A stretch of DNA of 64,000 nt from Branchiostoma floridae. Its lineage: Eukaryota; Chordata; Leptocardii; Amphioxiformes; Branchiostomatidae. The stretch lies in the NCBI RefSeq assembly GCF_000003815.2, contig NC_049993.1, forward strand, positions 7,625,762 through 7,689,761. The letters are read 5' to 3'. This document shows, in pieces, positions 9,249 to 25,514 of this stretch; the stretch's first letter is position 1, and each line of letters opens with the position of its first letter. The position numbers were made by a program, and so were the translations under genes. The notes beneath the pieces are model-generated. The model was not told the DNA's origin and did not search any database. It saw only the letters and a program-made list of their open reading frames with translations.

Positions 9249-10847
9249 ATGATGGACGCCAGACTGTGTTTGCTGCTGACGGTACTTGTGCAGGGGGCTC
9301 TCTCGGCCCAGGCGGAACCAGCGGTGGCCTGTAACAATGTCACCGGGGCGAGCGACGTCTGCTACTGCTCCGCCTTCGGTCGGGACAGGGAGGTCGCCTG
9401 CGACGGCAGGGAACTAACAGAACTACCGACGGGGATTCCGCTTGATACCGCCAAACTTCAACTCACCAACAACAGGCTGACGTCACTTCCGGCGCAAGTT
9501 TTCTCCCCCTACCGCCAGCTGACCGACCTCCAGATAAACAGAAATCGGCTTTCAACGGTCGAAGTCGGCGCTTTCGACGGTCTGAATCTACTGGACAACC
9601 TTCGGTTGGACAGAAATGAGCTTGAAACTCTGGAAGTTGGAACTTTTCGAAATCTTATAGCTTTGAGATACCTTGACTTAGGAGACAATCGGATCTCATC
9701 ATTAAGTGTTGGTATTTTCAGTGGACTCGGTAACTTGACTGCCCTGAAGCTTGACAGAAACGCCATATCCAGTCTCCCCCCACGGATCTTCTCCGACCTG
9801 ACATCGCTCTACACATTGAATCTTGCGGGAAACAGCTTCGTGGAACTGGACGACATCTTGCCTGTTCTACCGTCTCATGTCCCGGACCTCGATCTCTCCA
9901 ACAACCAGATCTCGCATGTTGACGTTGATGCCTTCGTGAGATTTCCCGACCTGCACGGTTTGAACCTGAACGGTAACGGCTTCGGCAACCTCGAGCCTGG
10001 AGTCTTCAACGGAGTTCCGAACCTCTTCAGGCTCCGTCTTGATAGCAACAAGATGTCTGCCATTCCTCAAGGGCTGCTCCAAGGTCTTGATCAGTTGGGT
10101 CTGTTGTATCTGGACAACAACCCTTTGATGGAGCTGGACAGAAACATCTTTGTTAACATCCCCGAGGTTCGGGTTATTTTCATCAATAATATAAGCCTTT
10201 CCAACATCGATGCTGAACTTTTCCGCCCTGTTCCAAAGTTGCGCACTCTTAAACTCGCCTCCAACAGTCTCTCATCCCTTCCAACTGGGGTATTCGACAA
10301 CCTCGCCAACCTGCAGGACTTGGATCTGCAGGACAACAGGCTACAGAGTCTGAGTAGCGACGTTTTCGCGGACCTTAGCGAAGTTTGGTTGGTCGACCTG
10401 AGGAAAAACAACATCAAAACGCTCCCTTCTGACGTTTTCCGGCAAATGTCGAAACTGAGTACGCTGCATTTGGAGGACAATTTACTAACAGCGATTCCCG
10501 TGGACCTATTTCAGAACTTGACCGAGCTAACTAGAGTCTATTTTGACAACAATAACCTCACCACCATAGAAGATGGTACGTTCGATAACCTGCCAAATTT
10601 GGAAACTTTAGATCTTACTGGAAACGCGCTGAAGAACATCTCGTGTGACACGTTCCCGCCTGAGAGAGCCACACCTCCTCCGTACAATGTCAAGTTTGAC
10701 TGTGGGCCCGAACTGGACTTCATGCGCAAATGTCCCAACTTCTATTCTCCGCCCTGTATTCCTACAAGTGACGCCAGGTCATCCCGGGCCGGCCACGCGT
10801 TCTGGTTCATCGTGACCATCTGCATGATTGGCTTCTACTTTCCTTGA
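9249..10847 (+). CDS. VLR-like GPI-anchored LRR protein, copy B
   Basis: 532 residues, the same length as copy A, in one coding exon. It has a signal peptide (MMDARLCLLLTVLVQGALSAQA), an LRRNT cap, 17 LRRs of 24 residues, an LRRCT-like cap with four Cys, and a hydrophobic C-terminus fitting a GPI signal. The start at 9249 follows a splice acceptor by eleven bases; the upstream in-frame Met at 9183 lies in the intron. About 54 residues differ from copy A by my count, with no gap. Many differences fall in the LxxLxLxxN strand segments, the predicted ligand-facing side. Two AATAAA signals follow (11555 and 11588). The family role is extracellular recognition or adhesion; the precise function is not known. 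Confidence 0.92.
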   Translation: MMDARLCLLLTVLVQGALSAQAEPAVACNNVTGASDVCYCSAFGRDREVACDGRELTELPTGIPLDTAKLQLTNNRLTSLPAQVFSPYRQLTDLQINRNRLSTVEVGAFDGLNLLDNLRLDRNELETLEVGTFRNLIALRYLDLGDNRISSLSVGIFSGLGNLTALKLDRNAISSLPPRIFSDLTSLYTLNLAGNSFVELDDILPVLPSHVPDLDLSNNQISHVDVDAFVRFPDLHGLNLNGNGFGNLEPGVFNGVPNLFRLRLDSNKMSAIPQGLLQGLDQLGLLYLDNNPLMELDRNIFVNIPEVRVIFINNISLSNIDAELFRPVPKLRTLKLASNSLSSLPTGVFDNLANLQDLDLQDNRLQSLSSDVFADLSEVWLVDLRKNNIKTLPSDVFRQMSKLSTLHLEDNLLTAIPVDLFQNLTELTRVYFDNNNLTTIEDGTFDNLPNLETLDLTGNALKNISCDTFPPERATPPPYNVKFDCGPELDFMRKCPNFYSPPCIPTSDARSSRAGHAFWFIVTICMIGFYFP

Positions 10848-11610
10848 AATACTTGAAAATGACAATCCACGGACAGCTTCGAAAGGTCAGAAACTCTGAC
10901 ACGCCAAAGTGCTGTATTTAGGCACGTTGGAACGGGGTTCATCTTGCCACAACGCCACCGTGCGTTGCAGAGTTTATTACACCCTAATGAAAGTACATTG
11001 TAGCTGACAGCAAGTTGCAACCGAAACATCGAATATTGTTGCGTGTAAAGAAAAAAAATAATTTCACTTCCGAGGTGAAAATGAACTCAAACGTATCTAA
11101 CCAACCCTGCTATACAGTATAACCTAATTCAGTTGATTTTTTGGCAGCTTGAATACGTAATGTACGTGCGCCATTGTACAGGTCTCCAATTTAATGGCGT
11201 ATATCAAGAATATTGAGATTAGTATGTTGATTCTATGCAGCTTGAAATGATATACGGGTGTACATTTTTTTATGTATATGAAAATATAAGATAGGTAGTT
11301 ATATGTGTGGACTTAAGGAAAATTATATATGGATATGTAGATAATGGTGCTATAGCTATTTGTTATAGAGCTCTGTAGACCTAGTGAAGTGCTGTGATGG
11401 TATGGCAACTGTGCGTGTACATATAGGTGAATAATTAGTGTAACCTAGTGACAAAACAGTCTTCAGTGTGCGATTGTGCCAAATATCAATCTTTTTTTTA
11501 AATATTTGTCTTCATTTATCAGTATGTGGTGGCGTAAACATTTATGGAAAGAAAAATAAAGAATATAAACAACGACCTGTCGTTTGAAATAAAGATTGTA
11601 ACAAAACCCC
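10848..11610 (+). other. 3' flank of LRR copy B with poly(A) signals
   Basis: AT-rich 3' sequence without coding content. AATAAA occurs at 11555-11560 and 11588-11593, which would give a 3' UTR of about 0.75 kb. Homology with the left arm ends near 10990, so most of this 3' UTR is unique to copy B. Confidence 0.55.
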
Positions 11611-11669
11611 TTTTTGTGTTATAGTTATTCTTGTACTATTTGATCAAAGAAGGGACTGCTTATCAAATA

Positions 11670-12085
11670 CTTTGTTTGTTTGAACCTTTATTTATTCATA
11701 AGAAGCCCAAATCGGCCTGCAGGCCGCTTTTCATTGAGGTCTTGAGGGAAGACGTAAGGGTCAAATTAAACATAACAGAGAAGCAGATAACATTGAGTTT
11801 TGATAAATCTATCAATATACATCATTACATATACATGGTGCAAGACATTTGTAGAGCTAAAGGTCAGGGTTCATAGTGCGTGTCCGTTCGTTTTAGTCAT
11901 TTCTTTTACTTCAAGAGTCTCTTAAAGCAGGTCAGATTTGAAGCCGTACGTGTGTCTGGCGGTAGATTGTTCCAGACATTGTGTCCACGGTTGGCTATCG
12001 ATCTTCTGAAGGTCTCTCGTTTAGGTGTTGTTGTTTTCAGAATAACCCATCAGTACCTCAATTTTTTCTCAATGACGCACATTTA
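11670..12085 (-). mobile_element. 5'-truncated LINE (CR1/L2-like) 3' end
   Basis: On the minus strand the frame ending at about 11927 reads FRRSIANRGHNVWNNLPP then TRTASNLTCFKRLLK and a stop. This is the typical C-terminus of a CR1/L2-clade non-LTR reverse transcriptase (WNxLP motif and terminal FKxxL). It is followed by about 250 bp of 3' UTR ending near ATGAATAAATAAAGG. Everything upstream of the last part of the reverse transcriptase is missing, the usual 5' truncation. The clade is assigned by motif only. Confidence 0.75.
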
Positions 12086-12089
12086 AAGA

Positions 12090-13030
12090 AAAACACGGGT
12101 TGGAGAACACAAGCCCTTTCGTCATCACAAAAATAGACCAACGAACATCAAGATAGTTGGTTCAACAAAAGACCGCGTACGAGCGCCCCCTATCGGAGTT
12201 GATTAAAGGCGATTTATTTGCGTTTAATGAATCAGATGTTTCTTTCTTGGGTAGACCAGTAGTTACAAAAATCTATCTATATAACGGAAACTTACTTAAG
12301 AATTCTTGATAGAGATCTATCTATGAAGATTCCTCAATCTAGCTTTGCACGCATTCGGTAATGCTTGGCAAATGATTCCTTCTGTCATGTAGTTCAATAG
12401 AGCTACATGACAGAACACATCATCACTACATGTTTTCCTTTAACAACTTTCATGTTATTATATCTGGAGTGCGAGACTGTCAGAAAAGCCCTGTCGTTAC
12501 TTAGAAAATATATTAATCATATTTCACCCTAACATCTGCTTGGAGATTAGGCTCGTTTCAGACAAAGAAGGTGTAGCAAGCAAACTACTTCATTTGTTCT
12601 TTCAAAACAGAACTACGTTACGTTATCCAGATTCACAATATGCCGTAACAAGCTGTCTAAATTTGGCCTTTCCTTTTTCTTTTTGAAAACTGGCGAAAAA
12701 ATATGAGAAGAAATACATCAGCAGGGGACAGTCATGACAGGGCAATTTCCTCAATACTGGTGCTTCATTGACCGTCATGTTGTGCATTAGACGCACATCA
12801 AATGGAAACATCATAAGCGCCTGTAAAGCTGGTAATATATCATCAGAATAATCACATTCTGTGCACTTTGAGAAGCGACACATAGCTGATTAATGCTGTT
12901 AGAGACCGGTTGCAGTACTGTAATGAAATGAGTGTGGCCGAGCAAGTTCATGTATCCACTCATGGTCGGAAATGAAGCATGCGAGAGCATATGTTATCCT
13001 GGCATATTACTCATCTCCCGACATAGCCTC
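12090..13030. other. Intergenic, no gene seen
   Basis: AT-rich sequence. The only structure noted is a 13-bp perfect hairpin stem (TTCTGTCATGTAG at 12380-12392 and its complement at 12403-12415). No recognisable coding region. Confidence 0.4.
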
Positions 13031-13032
13031 AA

Positions 13033-13216
13033 TAGCAGGCTTCTTCCTGCTGGGCTTTTTATTGGACTATGACATTTTCTGATGGACTATGGGCTACTGT
13101 TTTATTGTATCCGGTTTATAACAGTTAGGCTGGGCAACTGCTAGAATTAGAACTGATTTACAGGTAGAAAATAAACCTTAATTAAGATTTTAAAAGTCCA
13201 GCCGAGAAGCCTGCTA
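13033..13216. mobile_element. Foldback MITE, TAGCAGGCTTCT ends
   Basis: About 184 bp. TAGCAGGCTTCTTCCTGCTG at the left end is the imperfect complement of CCAGCCGAGAAGCCTGCTA at the right end, with similarity continuing about 35 bp inward (GGGCTTTTTATTGG / AAGATTTTAAAAGTCC). No coding capacity. Confidence 0.65.
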
Positions 13217-13586
13217 TAAAGCTACCACGACACACATCACAGAGGATTCAATAAACATGGAATTTCTTCGTAGATGAATAAATGCGAAAACCCCAGTCCT
13301 CAATCATGACAGAAATCATATAAGGAAAGAGGAGTTCTATATCTCGACGTTTTACCTTAATTTCATGAGCGTTTGTCTGTCCAGTCTGTACAACCATGAT
13401 GCTGGCACGCAGTATGTCATCCTGCCGACAGAATGTAGGGGTAAACTCAATGGATAAACTTTGCCGTTAAGACACCTTTTCTCTAAATTGGACATAAAGG
13501 CTCGTGTTGGCTTATATTAATGAAATTTCCGCGCACTGATGTGGATATATGTATCAAGTTGGCATATATGTGTGACAGTCGGCAGA

Positions 13587-16500
13587 ATGTGGATACTGAA
13601 GGCTGGTATTCTTCTGATCACACGTGCTCTCATACCAGGTATGTCGACTTTCATATATAACGTTGTTCGTCTTTCTTTGCGGCTCGTAGGCTTTTAAGAT
13701 AAGGTAAAAAGGTGCGACAGGTTTTTCCAGCGGACGATTGTTACGTTACCAAAGAACGTGTCGTAGTATTTTGCATGTCAATGCAAGAGACTAGACGATA
13801 TTCCGGTCCATTATGTTATGGGTGACATTCCTTTGTATCTCTAAAACTAGAGATACAAAAAAAATTAGTATATCAATTTGTGAATTTCTTAGTTGGCAGA
13901 ACATGTCAGTAAGAAATACAGACACGATGTTTTCATGCATGGAAAACATGTTTCAATCATTCTGTGGGTACAAGTAAAACATCTGTTCCGATACTGTGTT
14001 ACATCATCTGTTTTCCTCCCAGTTATTTGCCAAAGCACGAGGATGTTTCTGCAAGACGCGCTCCTGACGAACTACAGCACACACGGGGCGGGCGCGCTGC
14101 CTGTCGCCAACCCCACCGCGGCAGTCAACCTGCTCTTCGGCGTGGCGATCCACCAGATACTGGAACTGGTAATGTCGGCGTTTTTATTTTCAATCTTCCG
14201 GACGTTTCGAGTGACATCCATCACTCTTCTTCAGCTTCACTAGAATGAACTGTTTTTCTAGTTAGATGTACAGCTGTACTTGTATTGAATTGTTTATGCC
14301 AGTTCATTCTAGTGACGCCGAAAAAGTTAAGAGTGATGGATGTCACTCTAAACGTCCGAAATAAATACCCGTTTTTATCCAACTCTAGAGATTGAATTGT
14401 ATTGTAATATTGTTTACCTGGATGTATTACCATCCTTAACAAATCTGAAGCTTGTTTGTTTGTTTGTATTGCTATCTTTTAATTACATTGGGAAAGATTT
14501 ATCATTTGATCCACTCACATCAGGATTCGTATCTTTTCGATAGGTGTGATGGTTTTCTTAACGTGTTCGAGGTGTGGCTGTGCTCGAGGTGTAAGTGTTA
14601 TTGTATGGTATAATATTTCTTTTTTTTTTCAGCGTGGCTCAGAGCAAACACTGTCACCCGTTTATGGCTGCGTATGGTGAGTTAAGATGCGCCCATGAAA
14701 CAGGCAGAAATGACAAATGTACTTTTATGTAATGTATGCACATAATAAGAATAGCGGCTCCATTGTGAGATATTTTTACAAGGTTTTGTAGCTGTACATT
14801 GATTCAGGACGCTGTAAGTTACTGCCGGGCTTTGGTGTCAAACATAAATTTCTTATTTCCTTCATATCCCTTTTCCTCTGGAGAACTTAAGAATCACATG
14901 GATTAATTCATTATTCTTGGTGGAAGTCTTTTACAACAAGATCTTATTGCTATGTTATTTTTGTCGCAAACTGGAATTCATGGATTGTATAAAGACGTGG
15001 ATGTGTTCTTGTACTTGAAATCATATCATTGCGCACAATACTAAAAGTGTCATAAAACGTCTTGTATTACAGTCATGGCAGGACGATTTCCTCAAATGGA
15101 ATCCTGAGAAACATGGCGGTATCGAGACCTTAGCCCTGCCTGTCAAGAAGGTGTGGACACCGGATATATTCCTCTATAACAAGTAAGGCCATTTACAATG
15201 TTGTAGGCATGTAGACTAGAGAACCCCTATCCCCTTTTCGTAGTCTTAAAATCTATTTAACCCCTAAAACTAAGGGACAATTGAAGAACTACCTCTTGTT
15301 CTTGTAATGTATAACTATAAGACTGCAAACAAGAGATCGCCCTGCAACAGTCGTCGCGCGGCAATGGACATTCCAACATTATGTGCGGCTACTTTCCAAC
15401 ATTGTGTGAGAGTACTGTGTGGTTACTACTTTCCAATATTGTATGTGGTGGTTACTTTCCGACATTGTTTGTGGCTACATGGGCATACAAACATATACCG
15501 TAACTTATGATTTTTCCCAATATCTGCGGCATGATCAGAAGAACATATATACGGCAAATGAACTCCGCCATTGTTTGTAAAGGAAGTTGGTGTTATCGTT
15601 GNNNNNNNNNNNNNNNNNNNNNNNNNNNNNNNNNNNNNNNNNNNNNNNNNNNNNNNNNNNNNNNNNNNNNNNNNNNNNNNNNNNNNNNNNNNNNNNNNNN
15701 NATGCTGTATTTATCATAATATACCCGTTTTAAACATGATTCTAAAACCATACCTTAAAAAAACTGTTTAATCATGATCATTTGTCCATCCCTCGTCAAA
15801 GCTTGTTTGAATTATAGTTTTCATTTTGATTTTACATACTATGTTTAAGTTGGTTGGTGGACGTGTTTGGCAGGCGGGTCTAGACTTACACTCGGAGTGA
15901 GCTTGCGAGATTACCCTAACTTGGACGCAAGTTTTACCCTTTTTTTCTGTTTATCATCTTGATTTCCCATGAACAGACCTGTGAGCTGCATTTCGGCTCC
16001 TGGGTCCATCCTACCAGCCGCATCAACATCACACCGGGCAAAGTCGACACGTCGGAGTACCAGGAAAACGAGCAGTTCATGTTGGCAAAGAGTGAGATCC
16101 ACAGAGAGGTAGGCTACTTGTGTTTTTCATGCAGTTGTATTTCATCACCTAAATATTTAAAACTGGAGTCCACCTACATCCATACCTCAGCGGCAGGAAA
16201 GTGTACGCAATCTTCAAAGGAAGTACTGTAAATGCAGAAATGTTTGCGGTGAATTAATGGTCGCGGTTTTCGCGGTGACCACTTCACCGCGAACTTAAAT
16301 CCACCGCGAACATTTTTCTATTATGGTATTAGACTGCAGTCTATGGTATTTCCGCGAAAATAAAATCACCATGAAAAGTCCCTTTTCCCGCTACCGCGAA
16401 ATTAAATCCCCGCGAACTTAAATGCATTCACAGTAAATGATTTCTGCCATGATTGGCTTCACCCTGCTGTGCCAACGCCCTTCTCAGTTTCCTTGTGTTT

Positions 16501-18423
16501 CAGTTTAAGATTAACTTATCATTTTGAAAAAAATGCTTTATCTGGATATTCAGTATATAATGTAATCATGTCCACATCTGAACTTACACCGAGACTGCCT
16601 AGGGATGCTATAAGTGATGCATTGAAGTAAGTAGTTAATGAAGTTACAATTCATTGATTCGCTACATGGCACTTTCGCTATCTCCTCTGGGAATGACGTT
16701 AGCATGTTATTGCCCTTGCATTACGCCAGGGAAAGGCTGTCCCCATTATGACAGGGGCAGTTTCCTTCATAATCTTATTTCCAAGGCCTTCCTTTGCTTT
16801 TCATACCAATTTGAAATGGCTAAATTGATACATTTGATGCAATGAAGTTCATTACCATTTCTCATCATAATTGAAAACTGAGCGATGTCTCAATACTTCT
16901 GAAAACTATGTGTGAGCTCTTGAGTTTACTCAGAATGACTTCTACCAACACAGATGAACTTGAAAGTTAAAGGGTACTCTAGTAGTAAAAAATCACCCTG
17001 TGTTGATGTTAACATTACTTCAACCAACATCATCACAGGTACGGACCTACAGTGGAAACGTTAGCTATTCCCTGGTGAAGGTTCTGATCCACCTGAAGCG
17101 CCGCTGCGACTACTACAAGTTCAACATGATCCAGCCATGGGCTATCCTCATGGCCCTCAACATCGCTGCGTTCTACATTCCGACGGACTGTGGAGGTAAC
17201 TGGTTTCACTGGTAGTTGAATTAAGGGTTAGTGATAAACTCCGATGTCTTTTAAGTGGCACAATGCCTGGCCGGTAATACCTGTCTAACCACTGAAAAGA
17301 CTTCCGAGTGAGCAAAGCTTAATACCTTACCTTACCATACTTCACTGCACAACACCTTACCATACTATATCATGCATGCCCTATCTTACCTTTACTTAAG
17401 CTAAGGGCACAACCCGCCGTACATGCAATTTGTCCGTACACACGCCGAATTCCGTACGAGTTCGTACGGATGAGGTACTTACCACTTACAGATCCCAAAA
17501 GATTGCCAACGTTTTGGCACATACAGTGGGTTGTGCCCTTAGCTTTATCCTTAGCTTACCATACCTTATCTTTTTATTCACATTTGTACAAATTCATATT
17601 ACTTCAGCAGTACAAGCATCCATTAATCGCCATCCCTTATGCGACATACAAATGTATTTCAGAGCGGCTGGGTTTCACCATCACCATCCTGCTGTCACTC
17701 ATCCTGTTCCAGGAAGTTGTGGCCCAACAGCTGCCGCACACCTCCACCACTACACCTTTACTGTGTACGTATATTCTCCAAGCAGAGGTTGAGTCACAGA
17801 GATTTAGTAGTCGGGATTTTTACTGGCTCGTTCCTCTGAGAAGGTAAAAATCCCAGTAGAATTTCATTTTGTTACATCTTGAGACAATGTTAATTAGCGA
17901 CAAATCACTGAGAAATTGGTGAATTCAATTCATGGATTTTTTTTCTCTTGCAGCGCGGTTCTTCGCCATGACCACAGGCCTGGTCAGCTTCACCATTCTG
18001 GCCACCGTGCTGGTCACTCGCCTGTCCTACTGTACCCTTCCGTCTCGTCTGCTGTCCCCTCGGATCCGCCGTGTCCTGCTCGACAAGGTCTCCCCACGGC
18101 TCGGCATGGGGGTCAGCAAGCCGCGCAAGAAACTCTCAGTGTCCTTCTCAGACCCCGTTTACGACACTTTCAGGAAACTAGAGTCTCTGAAGAGTCGTAG
18201 TAACAGCGTGTGTGAGGTCACTACTGACCATCTGGTTAAAGACATCGCGATGTTTTGTCGTGGGTTCACTCAATACCTGAAGGAGAAGCACAATGCAGAG
18301 GACGAGCTCGAGGAATGTAAGATGGCAGCTCTGGTCTTGGATCGTATTTTTATGATCATCGTTGCTACTCTGTCCGCCGCTCAGGGTTTGTACTTCTTAG
18401 CCATGGAGCCTGAAACCTGTTAG
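13587..18423 (+). CDS. Nicotinic acetylcholine receptor-like subunit
   Basis: Pentameric cation-channel subunit of the Cys-loop family. Exons: 13587-13638 (signal peptide), 14023-14168, 14633-14676, 15073-15182, one or more missing in the N gap, 15977-16108, 17039-17195, 17663-17764, 17954-18423. Exons 2 and 4 have the 146 and 110 bp known for vertebrate muscle-type subunits. The protein shows WLRMSWQDDFLKWNP, VWTPDIFLYN, the second Cys-loop cysteine (TCELHFGSW), M1 ending FYIPTDCGE, M2 (GFTITILLSLILF), M3 and M4. The Glu at the base of M2 fits cation selectivity. No vicinal Cys pair is visible in loop C, so it is probably a non-alpha subunit. Exon 3 is 44 bp where 45 is usual, so exons 2-3 do not join in frame: a sequencing error, a broken allele or unusual splicing. 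Confidence 0.85.
14178..14380. mobile_element. Foldback MITE in receptor intron 2
   Basis: Arms of about 75 bp: GGACGTTTCGAGTGACATCC at the left and its near complement GGATGTCACTCTAAACGTCC at the right, both also holding CACTAGAATGAACTG. A loop of about 45 bp separates them. The left end lies about ten bases from the exon 2 donor. No coding capacity. Confidence 0.7.
15602..15701. other. Assembly gap (100 N)
   Basis: A run of 100 N, probably a fixed-size scaffold gap. It lies in the receptor gene exactly where the exon encoding the loop E region and the first half of the Cys-loop should be, so that exon is missing from the assembly, not necessarily from the genome. Confidence 0.98.
16224..16435 (+). 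mobile_element. TACTGTAAATGC MITE, copy 1
   Basis: About 210 bp. The ends are TACTGTAAATGCA and TGCATTCACAGTA. Internally it holds repeated inverted tracts of the type TTCGCGGT / ACCGCGAA. It shares sequence and structure with three other copies in this window. The terminal TA may be the target-site duplication. It lies in a receptor intron. Confidence 0.85.
16935..16961 (+). repeat. Dispersed 26-bp identical tract, copy 1
   Basis: AATGACTTCTACCAACACAG plus GATGAAC-like continuation is identical over 26 bases to 38449-38474, where it adjoins a foldback repeat. It is probably a fragment of the same dispersed element. Confidence 0.55.
17398..17549. mobile_element. MITE with AAGCTAAGGGCACAACCC ends
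   Basis: About 150 bp. The left end AAGCTAAGGGCACAACCC is the exact complement of the right end GGGTTGTGCCCTTAGCTT. The inside is a CG-containing partial palindrome (CGTACGAGTTCGTACGG). It lies in the receptor intron before the M2 exon, within CTTAC-rich sequence. Confidence 0.8.
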
Positions 18424-19317
18424 ACCATTGTATCTTTCGCCAGACATTAGAATCCAGGCAAATGCTTATCCATGAAAAGAAAGCTTGTAGATCAAATACC
18501 TTTTTGCGTTGTACATGTACAACGATCATGTAATTTTGATAGCAATACATGTAGCGGGATGGACAAGAGCGAACAGACGGCAACTTAAATTAAGTCTGTA
18601 GAAAGAATCACTTTATTTCTCACAAGTGGCTATCATCCTGAAGCAACTCTCATACATTGTAGAAGTTTATCTGATTAAGTATACATGTACATGTAATTGG
18701 TGTCAAGTATGATTTAGTCTAAGCAAGATAGTAAAAGTATAAGATGACCAGGTGCACTTACAAGGTACATGTAACAATATGAGCCTATTTATGGATGGCT
18801 GAAGAGAGGTTGTAAGCATACAACTGTGTGCAATGTTGCGATCGATGTCCTTTACTGAATAGTGTATAGAATATACATGGTCCAATGTTAATAAGGTCTT
18901 ACTTCATGGGTACATATGAACAGTCTGAAATGACTTTACCGGTCTTGAATGTGTAGCCAGTTGTATAAAGTTATAACCAGTTATTAAAAGTTGTCAACCA
19001 TTACTCAAGTGGCCACCAGTAAATAGGCATAATCGTATAATAGAGTGGAAGCAATTATCCCCCATAACAAGGTTTGATATAAATTTTGAATTTCGAGATT
19101 TTCCCTGGCTCGTACTAACCTTTTTTTTGACAGTAGACCTTAGAATAGTACATTGTAGTAGAACATATGGCCTCCTTTTGGGGCTATATATTCCAATTTT
19201 TTATTCCAGACCAAAAACAATACGAATGTAAAGGGGCACAGGGACATGTAGCTGCCACAAACCCTGTAAGATGGGCCCTGACCATCTCCCTGTATGAAAA
19301 CTAAAGCTAGGAGAGAA
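18424..19317. other. Convergent 3' ends of receptor and PSMD14
   Basis: About 0.9 kb between the receptor stop (plus) and the PSMD14 stop (minus). On the minus strand an AATAAA signal lies at 18612-18617, giving PSMD14 a 3' UTR of about 700 bases. I see no clear plus-strand AATAAA close to the receptor stop. The two transcripts may overlap at their ends. Confidence 0.5.
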
Positions 19318-24617
<5,300 letters not shown>

Positions 24618-25514
24618 TTCCAGACGTAACGTTTATCAGAACTGAGAGGAAACGAAAACAACATCATTTTCCTTAAGAAAGTGCTTTGTTCGTCTTATAG
24701 TTAAGACAATTTCTAAGTTAACAACCTACTTAAAAAGGTTCAAAACGATGCGACACGATTCATATCAAGGCGCAGGTACATAGTAACTATGCTAATTTCA
24801 TTCATTTCCAATTAATGCCATATCAGAACGTGAATTGTCCGTCGAATGACAACAAAATCCTAGGTGCAAGTCATCATCTCCGATCGCCCCCCTCCCCACG
24901 ATCCTAACTTCAGTACTATAAATTCGAACAAAAGAGCGTACAAACCTTCAAAATGTTGTTACTGGTGTAAAGGAGCCTTAGATCCACCGATCGATGCCAG
25001 TTGAAGCTGGCGATCTGTTTGTTGACTGTTTTTAACAACGCTTTAGGAAAATTTCAACTTCTAATTTTCCTTTCTCCGTTTCCCACACTTGCCCCGTTGC
25101 ACTCTGGGACATGTCAGAGGGCATGTAAAGGCCTCCAAATGTAAAACAAGGAAAAAAGAAATACACAAATCCCAGATTACACTTTTCTCCTTTAAGTTTT
25201 TTTCTTGCTATAAAAGACACAACAAAATATGACTAACAGAGTGCTAGTATGATAAAACTTACTCAAGTTATTTGTACATTTTGAAAGATCATTTGCGTTT
25301 CGTTGATTTGGGGGTCAAATGAGGTCAGAAAAAAGTGCGATTTACACAACATCGTGGAATCTGTCTTCGTCTTGCTTTATAGTCAATGTTCTCATCTCGC
25401 TGAGGTCTAGAGAAGATAACGGTCGTCTTCACGACGACAAAAACATTTTTGCTGAACTTGAACTTCGAAGTCTGCGTGCTTGAGGCAAAGAAAGAGAACG
25501 AAAACAGCAACAAC
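24618..25514. promoter_or_regulatory. Divergent promoter region PSMD14 / CMC1
   Basis: About 0.9 kb between the start codons of two divergent housekeeping-type genes, with no TATA box at either start. It presumably holds both promoters and 5' UTRs. Whether one bidirectional promoter or two separate ones are used cannot be told from the sequence. Confidence 0.6.

Larger units (their letters stand above)
7660..10990 (+). repeat. Right arm of large inverted duplication
   Basis: This is the inverted copy of about 890-4045. It includes the TATA region (about 7664), the non-coding exon, the intron, the LRR coding exon and the first 130-140 bp of the 3' flank. The intronic tract around 8080-8165 (CAGGTCAGGCCGTTCTGGGA) is the complement of 3510-3590. 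The intron is longer than in the left arm by unmatched sequence around 8750-9130. Confidence 0.9.

Noticed and set aside
9249-10847. LRR copy as a Toll-like receptor
   Set aside because: There is no transmembrane segment followed by a TIR domain; the protein ends at a hydrophobic GPI-type tail.
13587-18423. Receptor as glycine or GABA-A type
   Set aside because: The Glu at the cytoplasmic end of M2 (DCGER) and the nAChR exon lengths favour a cation channel; the anionic PAR-type M2 start is absent.
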